Positions 1-7,571 of a stretch of 64,000 nucleotides of DNA are shown here, piece after piece. Origin of the DNA: Burkholderiales bacterium (GTDB lineage Bacteria; Pseudomonadota; Gammaproteobacteria; Burkholderiales; Burkholderiaceae_C); assembly GCA_018969975.1 (NCBI GenBank), contig JAGWXI010000002.1:1-64000 (forward strand), in the 5' to 3' direction. How positions within the stretch are numbered: the first letter of the stretch is position 1; every line of letters starts with the position of its first letter. The notes under the pieces were generated by a model that saw only the letters and a program-made list of their open reading frames with translations, was not told where the DNA came from and did no database searches. Both the position numbers and the translations under genes were made by a program.

Positions 1-159
1 AAAAGCCAGTCTGGCAGCATCAAGCTCACCCGCTTTCAAGCATTCGAGCAAAGCCAGTAATTTTTGACGACGACGCTGTTGCTTGTCACCCTGTGGCGAA
101 TGTTTGCCACCCCATTGCTTACCAGTGGCGTCAATTCGAAGCGCAAATGAAGTATCCAT
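1..159 (-). CDS. hypothetical protein, N-terminal part only (runs off the window)
   Basis: Minus-strand open frame starting at CAT 157-159: MDTSFALRIDATGKQWGGKHSPQGDKQQRRRQKLLALLECLKAGELDAARLAF...; truncated by window edge. Confidence 0.5.
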   Translation of the reverse strand, partial: MDTSFALRIDATGKQWGGKHSPQGDKQQRRRQKLLALLECLKAGELDAARLAF

Positions 160-627
160 GACACTTACCCCTTCCGATGAATTTGGTCTGTTCCGCTACA
201 CCTCTGCTTTTTTAATTATTTAGGATTCAAAATGAGTGATTGGTTGTCTCGTTTGACCTGATTTGAAAGGTTCAATAAAAATTGAATGTCAAGAGATCAA
301 CCAATCAGTTACTACCAAGCACAAAGAATGCCAGCCTGATGAAACTCATCAGCAGGCCATGGGGGAAGTTTTTTTAATCTAAAGTGGCAAGACCCACTTG
401 ATTCTCAAAGGTCAAACCGACCAATTGCTGCAAAAGCGCGCAACTTTGACATTGGCGAATTTAAGCACTAAGTGCAACTTTGAATAACTGATGGTTGGGT
501 GGCGGAGGATGTTTAGCATTCAAGGCTTCTTGACCCTTTACTTGAGCAAGATATAGATTTTTATCGTCGGACTCCAACAAAAAGAGGCTCTTTGAATAAG
601 AATCTTCTCACATGATAACCTTTTGAT

Positions 628-1743
628 TCAAATATCGCGCAAAACAATATCACAGGTTTGAGGCCGCAAAAGCCGAGGTGACTCGCGAGTGGCATCGATA
701 CAGCCACCGTTTTCATAAACCCCCGAAGGCTCCCGGTATTTTTTCATGGCATACAAGATGGATTGCTGTTGTTGTGGGTCTGCCATGCTCTTGCTCACAT
801 GTTGGGCCACTAGCGCCTCATCCATGCACCACAGGCCTGCATCATCGACAAAAGCCCCATCACGCCAGTGAAACACTTCCAGACATTTTTTATCTAGCGT
901 AAATGGCGCTTTGCAGTTCCAAAAATTACTGAACAGGCCGGCACCCATATAGATCACCCAAGAACCCTCGTAGCCAGAGACATTGCTGGATCGGGGATCT
1001 GGATTGCGAAACCAGACACGGTCTCCTGGTATGTAATGCAGCATCGGAACAGGGGCATCCAAACTGCCGTGTTCGACCAAAAATGTATCGTGAAATGCCC
1101 CAGACGCAATAGCCTTGATTTGCCACTGTCGCTGCAAGTTTGCTAGCAGCAAAGGATTGCTGATTTGGGCCTCCTGCGCAATGCCCAACAAAATCACATA
1201 CTCGCTGGCTCGGTAGCAGGAAAAAGAAAATTCAGTGCCGGAAAACTTAGGCTGGGTCGCCAATTGCAAGGCTTCAATCAATGACCGGTCAGGTTTGAGC
1301 GTGAAGCCCAATTCTTCGTCATAAGCCCAATGAGACATGGGGCGATCAACAGCACGGGTATCAAATTTCAAAGAGGTGAATTGAGCAGCTTGGGCGATGA
1401 ATTTTCTGACACGCACATGGCTCAAAAGCTCATCGTGACTTGGAAATATTTGGGGATAAGGACTGCTCAATAAACCCAAACATATTTCATGCATCAAGGC
1501 TTGCTCTGGATCAGTATTTTGGAGATGAACGCTGTCTCTGATATGAAGCGTGTTGTGCTGTGGCGTGAATGTGGCCAGTCCTTGGCTGCTCAACTGATAG
1601 CAAACCTGGAGGTCACCGGTGGTGGTTTGGGTTCGAATCTTCAAGGCATCAACCCAGGGCGATTCGTGAACCCACCGAAGAAATTCTTCCTGCGCTTCAT
1701 GGTCTATGGCATTGGCAGATTGAATCAATATTCCATTTTTCAT
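628..1743 (-). CDS. Bacillus Tgl-like protein-glutamine gamma-glutamyltransferase homologue
   Basis: 371 aa ORF. Segment FSFSCYRASEYVILLGIA...PGDRVWFRNPDP...GYEGSWVIYMGAGLFSNFW resembles, from memory, the Bacillus Tgl catalytic-Cys segment (FYAFECATAIVIIYYLAL...GDCLYFKNPEFDP...WRGENVILLGEDKYFAHG). Confidence 0.55.
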   Translation of the reverse strand: MKNGILIQSANAIDHEAQEEFLRWVHESPWVDALKIRTQTTTGDLQVCYQLSSQGLATFTPQHNTLHIRDSVHLQNTDPEQALMHEICLGLLSSPYPQIFPSHDELLSHVRVRKFIAQAAQFTSLKFDTRAVDRPMSHWAYDEELGFTLKPDRSLIEALQLATQPKFSGTEFSFSCYRASEYVILLGIAQEAQISNPLLLANLQRQWQIKAIASGAFHDTFLVEHGSLDAPVPMLHYIPGDRVWFRNPDPRSSNVSGYEGSWVIYMGAGLFSNFWNCKAPFTLDKKCLEVFHWRDGAFVDDAGLWCMDEALVAQHVSKSMADPQQQQSILYAMKKYREPSGVYENGGCIDATRESPRLLRPQTCDIVLRDI

Positions 1744-1896
1744 GACGGCAACGAAAGGTGTCTTTATTGATTTAGAAAAAGCTATGAGCCATTAGGTTGA
1801 AAAACAATTCTCTTTGCAAGTGTGTCAATATAGCGCCAAATGAACCAGCCAAGCGAATTTGAGTCCACGGTAGTGTAAAGCGACAGCTCTGCGAAA

Positions 1897-2154
1897 TCAC
1901 ATCTTTTGATTTGAGTCGATAAATTTCTCAATATCATTTACTGTATCCAGAAAGCTAACGTCAAACTCAACTTTAGAAAAATCGATACCATAAGTTTTTT
2001 CTAAGTACATTACAACATTCATCATTGAGAATGAATCTAATAGCCCACTCATGAAAATTGACTCGTCATCAAGAATATTGCCTTGTCCTTTATGCTCTAT
2101 CAACATATTGATGAGAAATTCACGTAGCTTTGTTTTTGTAGTTACTTCCATCAA
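1897..2154 (-). CDS. acyl/peptidyl carrier protein (DltC-like)
   Basis: 85 aa with carrier-protein motif FMSGLLDSFSMMNVVMYLEKTYGIDF (Ser for phosphopantetheine); overlaps upstream ORF by 4 bp. Confidence 0.8.
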   Translation of the reverse strand: MMEVTTKTKLREFLINMLIEHKGQGNILDDESIFMSGLLDSFSMMNVVMYLEKTYGIDFSKVEFDVSFLDTVNDIEKFIDSNQKM

Positions 2155-3656
2155 TTTACTCCAAAAAGACTTTGTAAAAATAATAGACGATCACCAAGAG
2201 AATGATTGATAGAATCAACGCTAAAGACATGCATACAGGTTACAAATGACCAAACTAATATAAAAGAATAAATTCTACCTAATTTGGTAGATGATGGACG
2301 AATTCCCATTGAAACTCTTACTTGAGAAATACCCACAAAAGTAGCTAATATTATGCAATAAAAAATATAACTTGCGAATGTACCAAAAGCATTAATAGGT
2401 CCCTGAGTTGCAATCAAGTCAATATCTCTGAAAAAATGCCAAAGACCATTACCAACACCAGCAGCCATAAAGGTTGCAAAAAACATTCGTAGGCGTGGAT
2501 GGTTTCGAAAATACTTAAAAAAAGTTGGTATGAAGAAGAAATCAACCAACAGTTCTTTAAAGTAGTATTGAAAACGATTGAAATACTCCATTAAATTTTG
2601 AGACTCTAATGGACGCCAGCAACCCCGCGGTAGTCGATACCCTGCAAGCCTTGCAATTCCAACAAATATTCCAATCCAAAATGCAATATTCAAAGAGTAA
2701 CTAGCAGTAGATAGCAATATGGCTAACCAACTTGTAAGCAAGGGCAGAGATTTTTCCATCAAAAAAGAATCAATTACTTTAGGTACGATGGGTATACCAA
2801 GGTGTTCGATAAATACCCAATTTAAGAAATAATTAAAGCTAAATAAGATATTTGCCCAAATAAGTAATTTGATAGCTTTAAGTTGAGTAACCGCAAGGTC
2901 AGTAGCGTTTTTTGATAAATGTTTTTGTAAAAATGTAGCGCCCTTGCCAAAAGGTAGATAGGTGGGACTCCAAAATGGGCGCAATGTAGACATTTGTAAC
3001 AGATACGATGGATAATTTTTTCCGCGTTGATCATTAATTGCATAAGGTAAGAACCAAATATATGGAGTGAGAACAAAGATTGCTGACCATAAAAATACTC
3101 TTGATGCTCCATGCAATAAATCGAAACTTCCAAATCCACACAATAATATTTCTAAACTTAAGACTGAAATCATGGGATGTTGAGCAAGAAAAGACTTAGG
3201 AAAGTAACGAACTTGATATAATACCGCGCTAGCTAAAACAAAGAAAATTAAAAGGAATCCTATAGAAAGAACAACTGGCGATATATTAGTTATATTTTCT
3301 TGCTGTAAAACAAGTTCGATATTTTCTAGCGTATCAACATCTCCAAGTCCAATTGCGAAAAGAGCAATTACCCAAGTCGTTACAAATAGTATTAGATCTC
3401 GTACTTTGGGAAAAGTGACTGCAAGCATAGCGCCCAAAATAGCACTGGCAGAATATAAATATCCAAGATGTGGAATAGTAGCCGCCATAGCAACTAATGC
3501 CATTATCAATATTCCAGTAGGTGTCTGCGCCAAGTTAATAAAAAATTTTTGTTCATCAATTGCTAAAAAAATGCGAAGCCACGAGGACTTAATAACTTTT
3601 TTATTGCTTTTCTGGGCCGCCAGTTCTTGTGCTGACAAATCTATATTTTTAGTCAT
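2151..3656 (-). CDS. MBOAT-like multi-pass membrane O-acyltransferase (DltB-like role)
   Basis: 501 aa, many hydrophobic segments; MEYFNRFQYYFKELLVDFFFIPTFFKYFR...AAGVGNGLWHFF resembles the MBOAT signature region with conserved His; sits between adenylation and carrier genes. Confidence 0.65.
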   Translation of the reverse strand: MTKNIDLSAQELAAQKSNKKVIKSSWLRIFLAIDEQKFFINLAQTPTGILIMALVAMAATIPHLGYLYSASAILGAMLAVTFPKVRDLILFVTTWVIALFAIGLGDVDTLENIELVLQQENITNISPVVLSIGFLLIFFVLASAVLYQVRYFPKSFLAQHPMISVLSLEILLCGFGSFDLLHGASRVFLWSAIFVLTPYIWFLPYAINDQRGKNYPSYLLQMSTLRPFWSPTYLPFGKGATFLQKHLSKNATDLAVTQLKAIKLLIWANILFSFNYFLNWVFIEHLGIPIVPKVIDSFLMEKSLPLLTSWLAILLSTASYSLNIAFWIGIFVGIARLAGYRLPRGCWRPLESQNLMEYFNRFQYYFKELLVDFFFIPTFFKYFRNHPRLRMFFATFMAAGVGNGLWHFFRDIDLIATQGPINAFGTFASYIFYCIILATFVGISQVRVSMGIRPSSTKLGRIYSFILVWSFVTCMHVFSVDSINHSLGDRLLFLQSLFGVN

Positions 3657-5236
3657 ACATTATCATTTTTAAGCAATGAGAGTAGAGCTCGTCTATCAAC
3701 TTTTCCGCTTGCATTAAGAGGCATTTCTTTTAAGGAGATGATGCGACTCGGAATCATATAGTATGGTAACTTGGCTTTTAAAGTTGCAATGATTTTATCT
3801 TCATCCACTTCATTCGCAACAAAACTTACAATGCCTTTAGCAGTGCCATCCGGCTGTAACAAGGCAATTGAACAAACCAAATCCTCACCACACGAAAGTC
3901 TGAGATGAGCATCAATCTCTTCTAATTCAATACGATAGCCATTAATTTTGACTTGGTTATCAATTCTTCCCAAACAATGAAAGTTTCCTGATATGTCTCG
4001 AAATGCCAAATCACCGGTAAGATACCAACGCTTTCCATCAATAACCGGAAAACGCTCCTCAGTAAGCTTCTCCATTCCCAAATAACCATCAGCAAGTTGC
4101 GAACCCGCAATTGCTAACTCGCCTTGAATATCGTCACCTAATCTCTGCCCTTGCTCATCCAATATGGCAGCCTCATTAAAAGGAAGAGCACCACCAATAG
4201 ATACAACGTGACGCCCTTTTGTAACTGGTATGCGCTCTTCAATTTCTTGTGACATACAAAATACAGTTGCTTCAGTAGGACCATATAAATTAAATATTTT
4301 GCTATTAGGGGCTGCCGCCTTCCAATTTACAGCAGTACCTTCAGGAAGTTGCTCACCGCCAAAAACAGTAATTCTTAAATGTGGCAAACAATTAGGTTGC
4401 AAAATCTTCATTTGACGCAACATACCTGCTAGAGAGGGAACAGAATTCCAAACAGAAAGTTCAGAGTTTTGTACAAATTTCACTGCATTCATGACCATCG
4501 TTGCAGGCAGAATATGTAGCGAAGCACCGGCTACCCAAGTTGAAAACATATTGTGTACGGAGAAATCAAAACTCAATTCACATGTTTCTAATGCCCTGTC
4601 ACTCGCTTTAAGCCCCAAATGTTCTTTAATAGTTAAAATATATTGATAGGCTGCGCCAACAGAAATCATTACCCCTTTTGGAGAACCAGTAGTACCTGAA
4701 GTAAATATAATATAAGCCAACTTATCCATTGACATAGGCGTAGGCGGCGTAATAGGCTCATTCTTTTCAAGAGAATCAACACTCGTTATCTGAGTTGATG
4801 AATGATGAAATGTAATTTGAGGTTTTTTTCCTAAATAAATTATTGTTTTAGGACAATGCTCCAGCACTTGCTCAGTAAGCAACTTTGCACCTTCATCATC
4901 CACAATAAGCGCAGTTAAATTACACAAAGAAAAAATTATCAAAACTCTATCTTTTGGTAATTTTGGGCTAATAGGGATATATGTTGCTCCTGCCCAACAA
5001 GCACCTATTAATCCAATACAAGCATCACTGTTACGAGAAGCAAGAATTCCAACTCGCGATGTTGTATTTGATCTGAGATTCCAATTGGGTATTTCTTTTA
5101 AATATAATGAAATTGCAAACGCTTTAGTAGCAAATTGTTTATAGGAGCAGGATTCACCCTTATAAACAATTGCAGGAGAATCTGGTTGCTTCTGAGAATA
5201 GCGAAATACAGAGTCAGCTAAGTTGTAGTGTCTCAT
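3653..5236 (-). CDS. amino acid adenylation enzyme (AMP-binding, DltA-like)
   Basis: IIFTSGTTGSPKGVMIS (A3), NLYGPTEATVFC, YLTGDLAFRD, GRIDNQVKINGYRIELEEID and C-terminal NASGKVDRRAL motifs of standalone A domains. Confidence 0.9.
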   Translation of the reverse strand: MRHYNLADSVFRYSQKQPDSPAIVYKGESCSYKQFATKAFAISLYLKEIPNWNLRSNTTSRVGILASRNSDACIGLIGACWAGATYIPISPKLPKDRVLIIFSLCNLTALIVDDEGAKLLTEQVLEHCPKTIIYLGKKPQITFHHSSTQITSVDSLEKNEPITPPTPMSMDKLAYIIFTSGTTGSPKGVMISVGAAYQYILTIKEHLGLKASDRALETCELSFDFSVHNMFSTWVAGASLHILPATMVMNAVKFVQNSELSVWNSVPSLAGMLRQMKILQPNCLPHLRITVFGGEQLPEGTAVNWKAAAPNSKIFNLYGPTEATVFCMSQEIEERIPVTKGRHVVSIGGALPFNEAAILDEQGQRLGDDIQGELAIAGSQLADGYLGMEKLTEERFPVIDGKRWYLTGDLAFRDISGNFHCLGRIDNQVKINGYRIELEEIDAHLRLSCGEDLVCSIALLQPDGTAKGIVSFVANEVDEDKIIATLKAKLPYYMIPSRIISLKEMPLNASGKVDRRALLSLLKNDNV

Positions 5237-5274
5237 ACATATTTTCTATTATTTTCATTTCAATTTAAGCCGAT

Positions 5275-5400
5275 TCAAGTTCGAGGTGCAACGCGCTTGA
5301 GTGATTGATGAAATATCTCTGCGGGTGTTTTGAATCCCAATCTTTTTCTTGGTTTGTTATTCAATCTGTTTTGAATCATTCTAATTTCCTCCTCGCTGAC
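5275..5400 (-). pseudogene. IS30-family transposase C-terminal remnant
   Basis: Minus-strand translation VSEEEIRMIQNRLNNKPRKRLGFKTPAEIFHQSLKRVAPRT* matches the IS30-family transposase C-terminus; the rest of the gene is absent. Confidence 0.8.
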
Positions 5401-5402
5401 TG

Positions 5403-5537
5403 TGGGCTCGAATTCTCATTTGCCTCGAGGGAGCCACCATGGTGATTCTTCATGGGTTTATCAAGAAGCAACAAGCCACACCCTAACAAGACTTTGATTT
5501 AGCCAAAGAACGTCTCAAGATCTTGAAAATGAAATGA
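5403..5537 (+). pseudogene. HigB/RelE-type toxin C-terminal remnant
   Basis: ...MVILHGFIKKQQATP*QDFDLAKERLKILKMK*: typical HigB FiKK...tP..d...A..R segment with in-frame TAA at 5484-5486. Confidence 0.7.
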
Positions 5538-5538
5538 T

Positions 5539-5826
5539 ATGTCAAAGAAAAATATTGGATCGAGTCTCGATGATTTTTTGCAAGAAAACCCCCTGCTTGA
5601 GTCCAACACTGCTGTTGCGCTGAAATGAATTATTGCTTGGCTGATAGACCAAGAAATGAAAGCTCAGAAATTGACCCAAACTGAGCTTGCTAAACGCTTA
5701 CACACAAGCCGCGCTACCTTAAATAGATTGCTTGATGAAAACGATGTAAGCCTGACCCTTACCACTCTCGCCAGTGCCGCTGCAGCACTGGGTAAAAAAG
5801 TCAACTTGCAACTTGCAGCTGCTTGA
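5539..5826 (+). pseudogene. HigA-type HTH antitoxin, interrupted by in-frame TGA
   Basis: MSKKNIGSSLDDFLQENPLLESNTAVALK*IIAWLIDQEMKAQKLTQTELAKRLHTSRATLNRLLDENDVSLTLTTLASAAAALGKKVNLQLAAA*; TGA at 5626-5628, otherwise open. Confidence 0.8.
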
Positions 5827-5842
5827 CCAAAGATCAGTTTTG

Positions 5843-6014
5843 CGCCAATTTATTTTTTCACTGTGAAGTTCGAGCACCTGCGAGGGAGTCGAACTTTTTA
5901 GGATGTCAAAGTTCAGTGTCCTGTCATGGAGTCGAATTTTGGGCTGTTTTTCGGTTCGAGTCCCGGTTGTGGAGTCAAGCTTTACGTTTTTCTGGTTCAA
6001 AAGCCAAACATCAA
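5843..6014. repeat. diverged tandem repeat, ~43-nt period (left array)
   Basis: GAGTC(G)AA words at 5886, 5929 and 5972, exactly 43 nt apart; units end in GTTC-rich segments such as GGTTCGAGTCCCGGTTGTG. Confidence 0.65.
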
Positions 6015-6025
6015 AATATCTAGAT

Positions 6026-6346
6026 CTAATCTATTGAAACAATTTGATATGAATTTAGCATAGCCACATCAATCGCACTCATGATTGCAGCGACGCTTTT
6101 CTGAATTCGGGGCCAGCTGGTGGTGCTAAGAACAACGATCGCAATCTTTCTATTGGATAAGTTCTGCTGATAGGCAAGGTTTGTATCTGTGGTGACAAAA
6201 ACATCAAACCCGTTACCTTCTGCAGCAGCAAGCAATTCACCGTTTTTTAACGTTGACCATCCCAGCTCATAAGCCGTTGACACATAGTGTGATGAGAAGT
6301 GGTTTCTTAATGGAACCGGTGTTCCCTGATCAAACAAGACTTTCAA
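6026..6346 (-). CDS. DUF5615 family PIN-like protein (putative toxin)
   Basis: MKVLFDQGTPVPLRNHF...VSTAYELGWSTLKNGELLAAAEGNGFDVFVTTDTNLAYQQNL: hallmark DUF5615 pattern. Confidence 0.85.
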   Translation of the reverse strand: MKVLFDQGTPVPLRNHFSSHYVSTAYELGWSTLKNGELLAAAEGNGFDVFVTTDTNLAYQQNLSNRKIAIVVLSTTSWPRIQKSVAAIMSAIDVAMLNSYQIVSID

Positions 6347-6348
6347 GG

Positions 6349-6576
6349 CTAATGCACAGCCATTGCACTTTTAGCAGCATGTTCTAAAACGCTGCGTGCA
6401 TGAATTAACTCAACACCGGGAAATAGTTCAACAAACTCATTGATGGTGACGCCATCTTCTAAATTTTCAAATAAGGCCACAACTGGAACACGGGTGCCAC
6501 GAAAAACCCAGGCTCCACTAACCAGCTCGGGGTTGAGTTCTACAGAGGGGCAAGTGTTCCAATCAATCATGAGCAA
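6349..6576 (-). CDS. DUF433 domain protein (putative antitoxin)
   Basis: DWNTCPSVELNPELVSGAWVFRGTRVPVVALFENLEDGVTINEFVELFPGV: DUF433 signature, directly upstream of DUF5615. Confidence 0.88.
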   Translation of the reverse strand: MLMIDWNTCPSVELNPELVSGAWVFRGTRVPVVALFENLEDGVTINEFVELFPGVELIHARSVLEHAAKSAMAVH

Positions 6577-6684
6577 ATGTTAATTCCTCAGGAGGATAAA
6601 AGCAACCGCAATACCCTAGAGCCCGGGTGTTGCTTTTCATTACTCGTTGTATTGCACGGCTTCGATGTTAGACGTCCAAGTATG

Positions 6685-6850
6685 GAGTCGAACTTTGGCC
6701 CTCCTCTGTTCGGGCACCAGCAAGGGAGTCGAACAAACGGAATTTCAAAGTTTAGTGTCCCTTCATAGAGTCGAACGTTGAGCTTTATCGGTTCGAGTTC
6801 CGGTTGTGTCGTCGAAGTTTGGGGGTCAAAATTCGGGGGGACAAAACCTG
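6685..6850. repeat. diverged tandem repeat, ~42-nt period (right array)
   Basis: GAGTCGAAC words at 6685, 6726 and 6768 and a degenerate one near 6810; aligns with the left array over about 115 bp (5868-5982 vs 6708-6820). Confidence 0.65.
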
Positions 6851-6970
6851 AAAAACCAGGTTTTCACCCGTCCAGTTGCAATATGCAACTTTTGGCCAAT
6901 TACACGAAATATTACACGGCAGCTATTTTTTCGCGTAAGTCCCTGATTTATAAAAGTTTTTTACGAGCCT

Positions 6971-7021
6971 GGATTTCTGTTAATACGTAGGTCCGTGGAT
7001 CGAGCCCAGGTCGAGGAGCCA
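6971..7021 (+). pseudogene. tRNA-Asn(GTT) 3'-half relic
   Basis: CTGTTAA anticodon loop then tacGTAGGTCCGTGGATCGAGCCCAGGTCGAGGAGCCA, matching the 3' half of bacterial tRNA-Asn including encoded CCA; no 5' half found directly upstream. Confidence 0.7.
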
Positions 7022-7027
7022 GCCAAA

Positions 7028-7057
7028 AGCCCTTGCAACTATGCAAGAGCTTTTTTT
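7028..7057 (+). terminator. Rho-independent terminator after tRNA-Asn relic
   Basis: CTTGCA-ACTA-TGCAAG stem then AGCTTTTTTT. Confidence 0.7.
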
Positions 7058-7060
7058 GTT

Positions 7061-7279
7061 TCATGCTGCCACTGCTTTGGATGCGAGCGCAGGATTGTTT
7101 TTGAATTTGATTTCAGCTGTCCAAAGATCCAAAGCCTCCTGCATGCGAAGTCAGCTCTCAGGTGTGCGACCTACCGTTCTTGCGATGCGAATAGCCATCT
7201 CAGCTGTCACTGCTTTTTTCTCGTGCAGTAAATCTGATACGGTTTGTCGACTGATTTCGATCACCTTTCAATGCGTGGA
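7061..7279 (-). pseudogene. HigA-type antitoxin remnant with in-frame TGA
   Basis: VIEISRQTVSDLLHEKKAVTAEMAIRIARTVGRTPES*LRMQEALDLWTAEIKFKNNPALASKAVAA*; TGA at 7151-7153 replaces the conserved Trp of ESWL. Confidence 0.8.
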
Positions 7280-7281
7280 AC

Positions 7282-7398
7282 TTACTGCACCAAGCGTATA
7301 GCGAGTTCGCGCACCTTGGGTGAAAAACAGCTTGGTTTCTTGCTCACAGATCCACCTTCTCAAAGGGTGGGGCCTCCACGATATTCGGGGCGATTCAC
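7282..7398 (-). mobile_element. IS3-family left end plus orfA N-terminal remnant
   Basis: GTGAATCGCCCCGAATATCGTGGAGGCC end-like sequence followed by VSKKPSCFSPKVRELAIRLVQ*, an IS3 OrfA N-terminus. Confidence 0.65.
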
Positions 7399-7571
7399 AT
7401 CTCACAAATATTTCCATCATATTTTCGTTTTCCGGATATCTATAGCGTCAAGTGGATAGCGCTGCGGTAAACAAGACATCAGAATTGTTTCTCAAACCGA
7501 GGGCGACCGAAAGGCCTGTGACACCGTTTCAGGAGGTCGTTTTTCCTACTTTTTAAACGAGGAACAGCAAC

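Noticed and set aside
5943-5985. Possible tRNA in CGGTTCGAGTCCCGG
   Set aside because: Only a T-arm-like segment is present; no D-arm or anticodon arm can be folded upstream, and the same word is part of the repeat unit.
5843-6850. GAGTCGAAC array read as a CRISPR array
   Set aside because: Units are contiguous and diverged throughout with no conserved repeat separated by unique spacers, and no cas genes are present.
7041-7301. Plus-strand ORF of 86 aa
   Set aside because: It is antisense to the clearly recognisable HigA remnant and begins inside the terminator hairpin.
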